Source of the DNA: Lutjanus erythropterus
Taxonomy: Eukaryota; Chordata; Actinopteri; Lutjaniformes; Lutjanidae
DNA length: 64,000 bases
Assembly: GCA_020091685.1 (NCBI GenBank)
Contig: CM034607.1
Coordinates: 17,785,221 to 17,849,220, forward strand
Reading direction: 5' to 3'
The notes under the pieces: model-generated
Told to the model about the DNA's origin: nothing
What the model saw: only the letters and a program-made list of their open reading frames with translations
The model's database searches: none
Program-made: the position numbers and the translations under genes
In this document: piece after piece, positions 24,720-47,620 of the stretch
Position numbering within the stretch: position 1 is the stretch's first letter
How the letters are laid out: the number at the start of each line of letters is the position of its first letter

Positions 24720-27700
24720 CATGTGTAAACAGATCATAACTGTGAGATTCTTGTGATCATGTCCCCATGTGAAAAGCAGTACAATCCTCGAGGACATGAT
24801 TAGCAAGGCTGGATTATACCAACAGATCATCAGGGGTTCCAAAGGCCTCAGGTTCACTGTGTCAGTTACTTTTTGCTAATTTGATTATCTGTAGATTTGT
24901 TTGGGAAATTGCATCTGTAAGTACAAAAACAAGGGTGTCCTGCATTACTACATAGTCTAGGTCTAACTTGTTTATTATCTTTATATCATGCTAATATTGT
25001 GTATCTTTCCTTTGTTGTTAATTTCACAATTTAACAGTATGTTTTATTTAAAGACCTTAATTTCAAGTGAGTAATTACTAGGGATGTTTGATATCGATAT
25101 CTGCTCAAACTATGAAACAAATATACAACAACAAATATATTCCCAGAAATACATAGCCCACAACATGACTCAGTTATGCAGCACCACTGCTGGTTTTTCC
25201 ACACACTCAGAACTTTTAGCAGCAGTTGTGAGTGGTCAGCACCATTCAAGCTGCCAAAATTTAAAAAAGACAATCTGTCTTACTTGTTGTGACACAACAG
25301 TGTCATTGGCTGGATTAGTCAGCTTATACATTTTATTTTTTTCAGCACAATATCTGATCCAGTGATTTTGGCCAGTATCTGACTGATTGTGAAACCGAAT
25401 ATACTGAGATACATCACTAGTAACTACAGCTAGACTGATGTCTCAGGAGTCCAATATTAGCGTATTGCAATGATAAATATATCACTGTCCATGTCTGTCA
25501 ATAAGTAACAAGAAATTGCGAATATAGAAATGCCAAACTGGCCTTGGGATATTTTATAAACTTAGTTTGTGCACCAGAGAATGACAAGTCGATCTTTCAA
25601 CTGTAAAAAGTCCTTAGTTAGTCACAGTTCTTAAAAAAAAAAAAAAAGGATCTATAACAAGATTTTTGTTTATGTTGGGTTAGCAACCTGTGGTCCCTCT
25701 ACAGCAGCTCCCTGTGACTTTGACATTATATGGAAATGAATATGGTTCCTTTAAATTTTTGATTTGTCATTGTTGTAGGCGTAAAGTCATTCTGACATTC
25801 TACAATTGTTAAAATGTGTAGAAACAAATAGTATTTATGGGACAAAAACTGATGTAGATCAATAGGTGTGTGGGAGAAGACCATAGGTCGGCACTGCAAA
25901 ACAGAAAGACTACAGCACACAGTTTTCTTCACTTGCAATCAAAACACTTAATTAAATTAAATATCTCTGCAAACTGCAAATGAAAAGTGTAGGGGTGTCT
26001 TTTATAGTGTGAAATGCTCAATAAAATATCAGTAAAAAAAATCACCAGCACTTATCCAATATTAGAAACGTTTTTTTTTTTTGTTTTTTTTTGTAGTTTT
26101 GTTTAATCAAATTAGCACAGATTACCTGACATCCAGAAAACCTTGGCCAGATGGTGTTCCAGTATGGAATTAGATTTTGCGTCTCTGTTTAGAATATTAG
26201 AAAGCTATAGTGTGAACTGTGTGCGTTGTATTTGATGGATGACCTCAGAGACAACAGGGGCCCAACATCTGGGGCCCACGAGGACGAATCAACAACAACA
26301 ACAGCAACATGGGGGATGTAACCTCAAACTGTGAGCAATGTTTTTCAGCAGCCCTCTGGAGGAGATTTCTCTGGAGGATCAGATTTTGGATTTTGATGGA
26401 TGTTGTTTGCGTGTGTGTGTGTGTGAGACAGGGGTGGGGACGGGGGGTTTTACCTTACCACGGTGACATATTAGTATTAGACTTACTTGAACGAGAACGA
26501 GAAGATGTTACTTAAGTAGATTCTACTGAAAAGCAGATAGATCTCTCTCCTCCTGACCTCTACTTCCTGTATTTCTGTGTTTTAATGCTTCGTCTCTATG
26601 CCAGTGGACTCACTCATCTCACTATGGCTGTACATGTGCCTTTTATTAAAGATCATGGAACCTGCACTGCTGCTTCTATCTGTGCGTGTGAATGTAGAAA
26701 GGACAAAAATAGAGCTGGCTTTGTCAAACCGTTCGTCTGTCTGTATAAATTTTGCATTCAGTGCCGCAGTTATGAGATCTAAATTTAATTTAAAAGCCTT
26801 GCGTGGATGATGGATATGTTTCATTGAATCTGATGCAGAGAATATGAATCACTTTCAGTACAAAATGAGTTACACAGCGTCTGAACAATAACACACATTG
26901 ACTTATCAGTTATTGCTTGCAGGAAAGTGAATGTAGGTAGTGGTGTAAAATGTCGGCTGCCTGAAGACTTACAAGGAAGAACATTTTATATAACAATGTA
27001 TGTCTGTAAAGACTAATACAGTCCTGAGCTGTAGTTTGATATTATAGTTTATTATTATGCTGGATTACTGGACATATTGACATGTCACTGCAGAAAAAGC
27101 ATTGGTGTAAATAATAAAATCAGTGATGGCTGAATTCCATTTAGAAGCATCAGTTTCAAAGCCCTAATATTGTACATTTTGGCTCACTGTCATGACTTAC
27201 TGGGACTCTTGAATAGAATACAGCCATTGTTAATGTTATTAGTCATTCCTGTGCTTTTCGAAAATATCAGTTTAAGTGTACACTATATTTAGGATATTTT
27301 CATTGCTTTACCTTACAGTTAGACAGACTTTTGTGTGAGGAAACCACCGTTACATAAGACAAATATCGCTCTCTCTCTTGTGCAACCAGACTCCACAGTT
27401 AGTCAAGTCTTTTTACCTGGCAGAACCCAGGAGTTGCTCATTTAGTGCTGCATCGATCTGTCAATGAGTGTGTGTTATTGTGTGACTTTGGTGTTAGCTC
27501 AGATGCACAGTTGTTCCCGGCGGACAAATGCATATGTTCTAAATACTGAGGGGGACCTGTCCCCTCCATCTGCCTAGAAAGCTACACCTGTGATTGTCTG
27601 TACATCATTTTCTCATTGCTTTAATTACAGCTGAAATGATTAATAATCAATCGACAGTAAATTAACTGGCTTTAATCATTTAGGCAATCTGTGCTAAAAT

Positions 27701-28900
27701 GATTAATTCTAGCTTCTCAAATGTAAAATGCATTGTAGGGCTGCAGCAACTTGGCAACAAATCAGTTAGTTTTCAAATATTAGATTAATCACCAGCTAGT
27801 TTGATAATCAATTAATTGTTTTGAGTCTTTTCTTAAGAAAAAAAATGTCAAAATTATTGGATTTCAGCTTCTCACATGCAAGTATTTCCAGTTTCTTTAG
27901 TCGTCTATGACAGTAAACTGAGTATTTTCAGGTTGTGGACAAAACAAGACATTTGAGGACATCACCTTGGTCTTTGGTCTTGATCAACAGCTAATTGATC
28001 AAGAAAATAATTAACAGGTTAATCAGTACTGAAAATAATAGTTACCTGTAGCCCTAATGTGTGTATTTATTTATTTATTTGGATCCCTATTAGCCACTAT
28101 CAAGGTAGCACCTACTAGGTGATTGCTTGCCAAATTTGATTTTGTCATCTAGTTTGGGGTTTCTGAGCAATAATAGCATTTTTTATGGCTATTTTTCCTT
28201 TTTAGTGATTTCCTAACGATTATTCAATAAAAAAAAAATACTCTGCAGCTAAATCAGTAAGTTAGTGACAGTCCTCGATAGAAAAATGCTGCAGCTGTGC
28301 AAACTGAGCACATGCAGAATTGGTACCTGACCTGTACAGTTTTTCATGTGAGGACAGTGTACTGACAGTGTTTGGACAGTAGGGGGTGCTAAAGCCTTGT
28401 AGTGAGAATCCTTCAGTGGTTTGGTACCGTATGGTAACTGACAATGGTCTCTGTCTATTTATAAAATCTGCATCGCTTTGCCACATTGACTTGTTTATGT
28501 AAGAGTGAAAACCTCAACATTATCGCTCGTCTTCTAAATTGACTGTATGAAAACTCCCACTCGGTGAGATATTGGCCTCCTGATAACACCAAAATGGCCT
28601 TAATGACCAACCATGTTAATGCAAAATCTTTCACTTGCTTGTTAGACAGTTATTCAGATATTAAGGCAATGACATTCATCTCCTGTTTATGAACACAGTG
28701 GTAGGTTAACAACCCATCTCTCTGCTTTCCCACAGCGCACACATCATGACTGTTTCACTGTTGTGAGCAGAGAGCAGATCCACACATAATGCACTTCTTT
28801 TCCTGGTGTATGTATCTTCTTGCTAAGCCTACATCCACTCACATTAGTCATCATCCACATAAGAGGAAACAAAGAGCCAGGTTAATATAGAAATGTGACA
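23650..28900. other. zftraf1-arpp21 intergenic region, no gene
   Basis: Holds the zftraf1 3'UTR, (TG)n at 24660-24716, a family B half-element at 27270-27530 (agacaaatatcgctctctc; tgtgttattgtgtgacttt) and an inverted-repeat MITE at 27736-28056. Several possible AATAAA signals (such as 26020-26025) exist, so the zftraf1 3' end is not fixed. I see no exon. Confidence 0.6.
27736..28056. mobile_element. TAGGGCTGCA inverted-repeat MITE (ATTAATCGAT family)
   Basis: TAGGGCTGCAGCAAC at the left and GTTACCTGTAGCCCTA at the right are inverted ends 320 bp apart. The interior holds the ttgataatcaattaattg core seen again at 41.0-41.65, 44.41-44.76, 55.23-55.43 and 58.99-59.10 kb. Confidence 0.65.
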
Positions 28901-28921
28901 TCATCAATCCAGCCACAGCAC

Positions 28922-28927
28922 TTTATT
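28922..28927 (-). terminator. candidate arpp21 polyadenylation signal
   Basis: AATAAA on the minus strand, 344 bp past the arpp21 stop codon (forward TTTATT). It is the first canonical hexamer seen downstream. Other signals farther on could also be used. Confidence 0.4.
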
Positions 28928-29270
28928 CTATTCACACAGTGCATTTCCTTAAAACACAATATATAATTTAATATCAATATAAAACTCCATTTGTGTATAT
29001 AAATTATGCATTCAATACAGCAGCACTGATATATACTATTAAGCTTTGGTACAGTGGTACATTTATGTCTGTGAGTGGGTGTATGTTCTGTGTGTGAGTG
29101 CATGCTTGTTATGAGTGTGAACGATGTACCCTGTGGGTAACATCAGGAAGAAGGTAGGTGTAGGTGAGGGAGTGTGAGAAAAAGGTGTTTGTGTGAAGTG
29201 TGTGTGTGTGCATGTGAGTTCACGCAGGAACTAAAAAGGACCATCGCTCCATCACTCCGTCGAGGCATCA

Positions 29271-39172
<9,902 letters not shown>

Positions 39173-39307
39173 CCTTCTGAAAAACACAAAATGTGGAATC
39201 TGATACCAACAATGTCTGCATTTGAATATTTTCATGCTGTGTTAAGATATCTTTGCCTGCATTTGCATAAGTCTCTGTGTGTGTGCATATGTGTGTGTTA
39301 TTCCTAC

Positions 39308-39469
39308 CTATCTGGAGTTGTTTACTGGAGAGCCTCACAGGTGAATGATGAGGTCATATATCCCATGTTCCCAGAGGGCAGCCAGAAACGCAATTATCCT
39401 CTCCGCCCGTGCTCGCCTTCTCTACTGTTTCTCTCTCTGCCGGCTCTTTACTGGTCAATGGAAAATAGC
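39308..39469 (-). other. probable arpp21 5'UTR exon
   Basis: On the minus strand an acceptor (ctcttcag) precedes 39469 and a donor (gtaggaat) follows 39308, only 131 bp before the acceptor of the first coding exon. No long frame is open across it. It contains a short uORF (ATG through CTCCAGTAA, 14 codons) that could damp translation. Inferred from splice signals only. Confidence 0.45.
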
Positions 39470-42400
39470 CTGAAGAGATTGAAAAAAAAAAACACAGGAA
39501 AAAACAGAGTTAGTGGTCATTGTACAACAGAAACACAGTTTCACACAAACACAGACACACACACACTCATATCAAACAGTTGCCAGAGCATAAAAGCATA
39601 GCTGCTGGAAATGACATCAAGTAGCTAAGCCTGTGTGTCTGTTTGTGTGGTAACCTCTGTGTAGGCTTCCCAAATGCTCTCCTGGCTTAACAGTTAATTG
39701 CTGCTTTAGTGTGTTACTGTAAGTGTGTCTGTGTGTGCATGTGTGACCGTAACATACAAGCCTGCGCTTGGATGTGGTATTTCCGATTTACATGTGTGTA
39801 GCTCATGTAAATACATGTCTGGTGTGTGTATTTGAGTGTGTCTTCAAGCTTTTCTTAGAAACAGCAGCTGTGTGGAGAGCATCATCTGATCCGCCAGCAC
39901 TGATATTCCCAGAATGCCAAGCTCAGTCTCTGATCCCAGTGGTGAGAATATTGCTGAGACCAAAGAGATAGATAGACACACACAGAGGAGGAAGTGGCAT
40001 TCCACCATCTTTTCCAAAGGGCCAACTGCATTCAGTGGGGACACATTCTGCAGCAACACAGAGCTCAAGGGGACACTTATTCCTGCAACACCTGGGACAA
40101 AATAATGAGCTCAGAGGATGCCGAGTCCCATATCATGGTTATTTAACACCCGACTAGAGATAACAGCAGCTTTAGGAAAAAAAAGAAAGACTTCTGTCAG
40201 TCCATGTGCAACCAAAGTGGTGTTTACTTCCCATGTCGCCTCAATGAAACACAATACATAACAGCAGTGATTCCACCCAGAATAAATATTCTTAGTATGG
40301 AAGAGAGACGTCTGAAATCTCTGCAAGTGTTGGTCTATTATTATATAATGGGAAGTAATATTTTGTAATTATTAGAGTCAGGGGTGTCACAACTCTCCAA
40401 TTCAACAATTCTATTTTACTTCCTGTTTTAGAGAGGTGACACAACTCCTTTTTTCAAACATTTTCAAACACCATTGGCTGGGCCATTGTTTGATTATTGA
40501 GTATTTATTTGTGAAGATCAACAGACCATTGTTTGTATGCCCTGACAATCATTTACATTTTCAAATTATTCTTTTGAGATAGTTTATATGGTATCAAGTG
40601 TGATTTACATCAAGTATGTTGCCTTTTGAGTTTTTCTCCAGACAAGAGCTAGATACCACATGTAGGTGGGGTGGAGAGGAAAATACTGAGAGAATTGCAG
40701 ATTCTGGCTTTGATTGTGATTACTGAAAGTGAAAGCTGATTTCAATCAATTTTCAATATAATATCAAAATTGTGACACCCCTATATAACATTTATAAAGG
40801 ATTTAGATCATACTGTAGTTTAGGTATTAAGTGTGAAAACATAACTCTGTAGTTGTGTGATCAGAAATTTTTTATTGATGCGTGATGAATAAATGTTAAT
40901 CAACAAAATAATCTGTAATTTATTAGAGCAGACGTGCTTCAGTTTGCTGTAGTCCATTTGTATGACTGTCTTAGCTTGGTGGTAGGCCTCTGCATTAAAG
41001 CTGCAACAAGTGGTCCATTGAAAGAAAATTAATGTTTTAATAATTAATTGTTTTAGTCATTTTTCAAGCAAAAATATCAAATCCTTGCTGGTTCCAACTT
41101 CTTAAATGTGAGGATTTGCTGCTTTTCTTTCTTATTCATAGGGGTGTCCTGTTTCTCCAAATCCTAGATTTGATTTGACTTTTGATTTGAAGGTCACAAA
41201 TTAATTTGATTTTTAGATTTAATTCATTGCCGTGGCAACTGTCATTTACATTTTCAAATGCTTCTTTAAAAAGACAGTGGTATATGGTATCAAGTGTGAC
41301 ATAATGGCCGGTATGGTGTGTCGTATTTGAAATGTTGTTTTTTTTTCCTCCAGTAATGTGCCGTACAGGGGTGGAGAAAAAAAAAAATACTGCAAACTTG
41401 ATCAATTCTGCCTTTGATTTCAACAATTAAAACTTAAAGCTCATTTAAATCAATTTTTGATTTAATATTGAGATTGTGACCCCTTAAGTAATTTATGATC
41501 ATAAATGATGAGTTTATGGATTTAAGACTGTTGGTTGGACAAAAGATGCAATTTGAAGACAGGAAATTGTGACATTTTATAGACTAAATGATTAATTGTG
41601 AATATAATTTGCGGATTAATCGATGATGAAAATAGTCCCTAGTTGGAGCTGTTCTGAATGTCTAGGGAAAAGAAAACAGTAAGGAGACACGTAAACAGTC
41701 TATAAGACGCAATAACCTGGGAGAGTCCCTAATGTGTTGTTGGTGAGATCTTGCTGAGGTGTCCTGTAGCCAAACAGACCAGCTCCATGTGATCTGCACT
41801 GACCCTGACCTCAGACCTCACAGATGGGAGGGGTGGGGAAAAGACGAAACATCTCACATCTCAAATTGTTTATGATATAAGAGAAAACACTTAACTGTAT
41901 TAGAACTGTGAATTTACAGCAATACCAGAGAATGAGAACATGACATAAGCGGACAGAGAGGGAAAAGAATGATGCGGAGCAGTTGCACTACAGAGAAAAC
42001 AAGATGAATAGGAGGCAAGGGAAGCAGGGGGATGAAGAGAGATGAGGACAGAAGTCTGTGGGGACTTTAAAGGTGAAGAGGGGTGAAGGAAGGCGGCAGA
42101 GAAAGGGAGAAGTGAAGAATTAGTGATAGAGAGGCTTGCAGCACACAGTCTGTCTCCGGGCTTTTCAGCCGACGGCCATGAAGAGGGGATTTGAGTGTAG
42201 CTACCAGTTTTTGAGCTGAGCGCTGCAGAAGCGGCCGGCCGCCCGGGGAGAAGGTGTGACACGATCATTAGCGCGTGACGGATGGCGGCGGGAGGCAGGG
42301 AGCGCCAGTACCCGCTACATCATCATCCATCTGCTGCTCTCACCGAAGCCTCCAGCCTCAGAGCCACCTACTCACCAGGACACCTTTCTTCTCCAGCCAA

Positions 42401-43065
42401 AAGCTGCCTGGCTCATCCACACTGACACACAGGCAGGCCAGTGGGAAAATGTCCAAAAGCTACTTTAGATGGCCATTGTCAGCTAAACCAAGTTATATTA
42501 AGTGCTTAAGCCCAGCTCAATCCTGTTTGTAATTAAGACCATTGAAAAATCTATCTTTGCATACCAGGGCTATAAAAACCACTGGCTCCTGTATCAATTA
42601 ACACTGAGGTCTACCATTGTCACAAGGTTTATTATTCTAAGCATACCCTCTGTACTTGTAGACATTTATCTGTACATTTTGCCATCTCTAAAGACCTTCT
42701 GCTCTGCTTATTTAAACACATCCCCTGAAAACTGAAAAAACCCTGAAACTATCACTGCCTATGGTCATAGACAGCCGTTTATGTTTTGTCTCTAAGGCTG
42801 CAGCAGCATTTAAAAAAGGGATTTCATGTTTTTGTCCCTCAGCTCGGAGCTCATTAGGAAATGATTCAGTGTGAGAGACTAAAACTGAGAGAGCAGGTCT
42901 CTCTGGTTTAAAATAATAATTGAGAATTTTGAGGAAAAAACTCAGAGGCTTCAGTGCTTTGTTTATCCATATAGTCTGTGCAGACTTTGCCCCCGAGTCC
43001 ATAATTGGGCTGCTTTCCTTTTCACTACAGAGGGTATTTTCAGGTTTTACTTAACTGAATTTTTT

Positions 43066-43146
43066 TGCTTATGTGTGTATATATATGTGTGTGTATGTGT
43101 GTGTGTGTATAAATAAATACACACACATACATATATACATGTATGT
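43066..43146. repeat. (TG)n-(CA)n hairpin microsatellite
   Basis: tatgtgtgtatatatatgtg and a tgtgtgtgtg run, then ataaataa, then acacacacatacatatatac: an 80-bp near-perfect inverted repeat in the arpp21 5' region. Confidence 0.85.
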
Positions 43147-44199
43147 ATTGTTACATCCTGAGTCCCTGCATCTTTTACATTGCTAGCTGAATTCTTCCTA
43201 CCTTATCTCCCTGCTGCCGCATATTCAAGTCAAATAAAACAGGGCATGAATTATTTCACCCTCCACTTTAAGACAAGTGAAGAACAGAAAGTAGGCTGCA
43301 CATGTGAAATTTAGGTTACATCGTCCTTTGAGTCATCAGCACCTGGGTAGCCACAGCAGCCCTACATTGCCAAAGTGACTTGTGGGTGCGACAGCTGTGC
43401 TGCTCTGCAGCTGAGCTCAAACCCAAGACGGGGAAAATACCTGCATACATGATACAACACAGCAGAGTGACAACTTGTGTTGGTTTTAAAGGGCCACTTC
43501 ACGTGAATTTAAAGGTAGGATGTGCAGAATTGGTCAGTTGCTGTTGGTGAGTGTACCAGAAAGATAGTTGATTTTTGAGTCTCATGCTCAGTTCATCAAA
43601 TACTGATGCTGATGCCCCAAAACATCCCAAACACAGCAAAATAATTAGAAAATAAGAAAATATAGGCAGAGGACAGTGTTTCTGCAGTTACAGACACCAT
43701 AGCACACTCTTTTCAAGGGAAATCCTGCATACTATGCCTTTAAACCTTGTAACTCTTTGCAGCTCAGTCTAAAAGTAATGCCATCTACACTGTACCACAG
43801 CAATCACATGTTTAAACAGACTGGAGGACGCTGTACGTAGGCTAAAACAAACAGGTGTCATCTTGATGCACAACTTTGTGGCATCCTGTTGACCCATATA
43901 GCAGGGCAGAACAATAATGGTGCACGATCAGGCTTGTGTGATCTACTTTCTGGATGACACTCTATTTCTTTGATGTCTAAATGCAGAGAACCGATGGGAA
44001 ACCATGTCAGTGTATGCATGTGTGTGTGTGTGTGTGTGCGTGTGTCGCATTACCGTGACCCAGGCTAAGCTGACACACCGGGCTATTTTTACACCCGGGG
44101 CAGGGAGTGGACCTCCTGCTCTGGGACTTCACCATGCTGTCAGCTGCATGTGGAGAGCGGATGGCGGTGGGAGAAGGATACACAGCAGAGAACCAATAG

Positions 44200-45105
44200 C
44201 AAAATGTAACTAAGTACATCTACTCAAGTACTGTACTCAAGTACAAGTTTGAGGTACTTACAGGCTTACTTTATTTGAGTATTTCCATTTTCTGCAGCTT
44301 AATACTTACACTTCACTACAATGAAAATATTGTAATATAATTTGTACTCCACTACATTTTTCTGATAACTTCAGTCACTTTGCTAATCAGATTAATAATA
44401 GAATTAAAGCTATTAGAGCTGCAATAACTGGCCTATTAATTGATTAGTCAATTGAAAAAAGATTAGTTGCCAACTATTGTAATAATTGATTAATTGTTTC
44501 AGTCATTTTCCAAGAAAAACGTCAAACATTTGCCGATTCCAGCCTCTAAAATGCAAGAATTTATTGCTGTCTTGAATCATTTATGATAGTAAATGGAGAG
44601 TCTTTGGGTTTCGGACTGTTGATTGGAAAAAAAGTAGAAATTTGAAGAGGTCACTGTGGGCTCTGGGAAATGGTAAAGCTCACATTTGTGGACATTCTTA
44701 AGACTTAACAGTTGTGAAAAGAATAATCATTAGTTGCAGCACCATAAAATAAAAAAAAATAAATAACAAACAATTGTGCATTATTATGGGTAAAGGTGAA
44801 ACGTAACTGATACCTTGATGAAATCAAAAAGATACAACAATGTATATAGTAAAATATAAGCCCCACCTCTACCAGCTGTAACATTATTGTACATATTAAT
44901 GTATCAGTAATTATATTTTAATAATATTATACACATTTTTTCCTGCAAAATGAGTACTTTTTGTATGCTCTGAAGCATTTTTTGCACTTTCACTTGTGTA
45001 AAAAAAACCAACTTTTACTTAAATCAGAGTATTTATACATTATGACATTGGTACTCTTACTCGAGTAAAGGATCTGACAGTACTTCCTCCATCACTGATG
45101 TGCAC
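44200..45105. mobile_element. ACTCAAGTA-type repeat with nested ATTAATCGAT element
   Basis: Opens gtaactaagtacatctactc and closes actcgagtaaaggatctgac, then agtacttcctccatcactg. An ATTAATCGAT-family element (44410-44760) is nested inside. Same family as 2100-2565. Confidence 0.65.
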
Positions 45106-45630
45106 TGACAGAAAGGGACTTTTCTCCCACAGAGACACGGGGAAATAGGTGGCTTAAATTGCCATAAAACTCACATCTCTACACTCAAAACACATACAAG
45201 CAACCAAAAATATACGGAGAGAAGCAGCTGACTTCTTCATCTAAATAACACAAAACATCGTAGGCTAAAAAAATACACTAATAGTTCATGTACTAGCGTT
45301 TCGATGAGCATTAACATTCATTCAGCGGTGTCGCTAACGGTACAGACCCGGGGGAAATGCGACTGATAGCAGCGCTCCGGGGCGCAGTTAGCTTGTTAAA
45401 TCCCCCAATTTAACCGTTTTAACAGCCGAGCATCAGCTACATTTAAAATATTTTCTCAATCCATTGTGCTCTTTTACTGTTCAAACTCATCATACGCTGC
45501 GATTAACATCGCGAAAGTACAAGACTGCAAGAGTAAAAAGATGGGGATAAAAAGACAGCAGGAAGCGTGGATGCCAAGCAGCCGAGCGGAGATGTTCAAC
45601 TGCCACCGCGAGGAGCGACCGTTATCTTAC

Positions 45631-45860
45631 CGTGAGCTGATGTCTGCCCGTCTCCGCTGGCTCCTGCCGACCGACCGACCGACCTACTGCTGCCGTACAC
45701 CGAGCGTCTGTCGACTACGAGCTCCGTTGCTCCTCCTCCGCCTTTTGCCTGTCCCTGTCGAAGCAGGAGGGGAGCAGGAGGGGAGGAGTGGGGAGGAGAA
45801 GGAGGAGGAGGAGGAGGAGGGCCGACAGTTCTGAACCCTGAGCCACGCGCCCACACACAC
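45631..45860 (-). promoter_or_regulatory. probable arpp21 promoter and non-coding first exon
   Basis: A CpG- and GC-rich stretch runs from about 45.33 to 45.87 kb. On the minus strand a strong donor (gtaaga) at 45630-45625 ends a likely untranslated exon. It carries a CGGT tetranucleotide run and a GGAGGA tract. It is the nearest CpG-rich start-like region upstream of the coding exons on this strand. A second CpG-rich patch at 42.15-42.30 kb may be an alternative start. The transcription start is not determined. Confidence 0.5.
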
Positions 45861-46343
45861 ACGCGAGGAATGCACGAGAGCCAGCCCCTCCAGCAGCACC
45901 ATCACCAGCAGCTCCAGTCAGCCCACTCATCATCTCTATCTCTGTCCCTATCTCTACCTCCTGAGCTGACTGTCTTTGTCTTCCATTTTATTTCAGCTCA
46001 ATTAAACGTCCTTTACTACTGCAATTACTGCGACAATTGACTTCAAGACTTTAGTGGAAGCAACAAGAAGTTAGTTCTTCCTCTCAAAGCTAAAAATATT
46101 CCTATTACCTTGGTGGAGTGTGGGTTACGTTGTACCTAACTGCAAATTTGTGGTACTTTAGATGAGTATTTCCATGTCATGTTTATCCATAGCCTACTTT
46201 TATTGGAGTGCTTTACTCCACAACATTTATTTGACACATAGATCAACGATTTTACAGGTTTATAGTTGCATTAGACATTAAAGGCTCCGTTCACCACAAA
46301 ATCAACAACACCTTTCCTCTTAATGCTCATTTATGCTTAAAAT

Positions 46344-47083
46344 TTAAAGGGACAGTTCACCCAGAAATTAAAATTCTGTCATTATCTATTCACCCTGACC
46401 TGACTGAAGGTCGGGTTTAGTTTTTTAGTCCACAAAATACTGCTGGAGTTTGACAAGAAAACAGCACTGTAGAATCTCCCAAACAATTTATGTGAATGGT
46501 GACCAGTTCTCAGAAAAAAAAAAGCCTCAATACTGCTTGTCTGGTGTAATACAAGACTCCTAAAGCCCTAAAATCCCAAGTTGACTTGAAATACATAATT
46601 CAGACCATGTTTTTAGCCTAAATCTTCACTGTAGATCTTTAGCTCGAAGCCATGTTCACGTGCATGTGCACACCGTCTGAAGTGGGTGTGTGTGGTGTGA
46701 TATACAGAAATGGAATATAATATTCATCTAAATGTTTTCAATAATGTATAATCACCCAGAAATAATAATTGTTTTTGTTATCTTAAAATAAAATATGTTT
46801 GAAAAACTCCACAGCAACGCCTCTTTCCAGAAATCTCAAGTTAAGCAACAGACCTTGTTGTGAGCAGTGTCATGTAGGAACTATTTTCCTCCTACCAAAT
46901 TACACCTGTCAGTTGTTTCACCTTACAGAAGCAAGTGTGCATCTACTCATAGATGAAAGGCTCATGCTCATAACTGTGCAGTAGTGATATTAATCTGCAA
47001 TAATCTGCACAGCAGGTGGACTGAATCAAGCATGCATGAGGAAAAACAGGTATTTTTTACGTTGAGGTGAACTGTCCCTTTAA
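46344..47083. mobile_element. fold-back element, family A copy 4 (perfect termini)
   Basis: TTAAAGGGACAGTTCACC at 46344-46361 and GGTGAACTGTCCCTTTAA at 47066-47083 are exact inverted repeats, beginning and ending in TTAA. The interior has ctttccagaaatct and catgtaggaactattttcct of family A, plus a nested repeat (46,695-46,800) shared with dclk3 intron 4. Confidence 0.8.
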
Positions 47084-47279
47084 TATTTTACACACTATAT
47101 ATATGTATATGTATGATGCACAGTTATGGCTTAAACTACCCAACAGTATATGAAGCAGGCTAATTCAAATTAGCATCCCTCGACCAGCTGCATATGTAAA
47201 ATGCTGCCTACACAGACCTGATAATATAAGGACTGTTACCTGTAATTTTACTTTAAAGGACCTGAATACTGTCCCCACC

Positions 47280-47620
47280 ACTGCTCTGATGTACTGGAAG
47301 AACAAAAGGGACGTTCCCATGGTTAAATTAAGCTATAATGAACAAACAAACACCGTACACCTTCAAAGCATGAGTATTTTTTAGATGGACAGACTTGAAT
47401 GCAGAGTTTAATATGATCTGGCAGCCTCTCATCTGTTATCTAGACATCTAACATTAATCGTTAGGATCAAGAATTGTATTATAAGTTATGTTGTTTGTTT
47501 TCTTCATTTAAAAAAAAACTGTGAATGTCACTTTCACTACTTGTAGTCCATTTTGATTTTTCAATAAAAAACTCATAACCACCCATCCCTTACTTTGTAT
47601 AAATACTACACAGAAGCTCA
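47280..47620. mobile_element. L1-like LINE 3' tail, first copy
   Basis: Runs parallel to 50390-50690: gggacgttcccatggttaaa, gatctggcagcctctcatct, acattaatcgttaggatcaa, aaactgtgaatgtcac. The block has no coding frame and matches the tail of the L1-like relic downstream. Confidence 0.6.

Noticed and set aside
42150-42300. Separate gene at the CpG-rich patch near 42.2 kb
   Set aside because: Frames on both strands lack family motifs and splice partners. It may be an alternative arpp21 promoter but nothing more can be supported.
45466-45862. Open frames on both strands over the GC-rich 45.5-45.9 kb region
   Set aside because: Low-complexity Glu, Pro, Ser and Leu runs from GGAGGA and CGGT repeats in a promoter-like region; no homologous domain seen.
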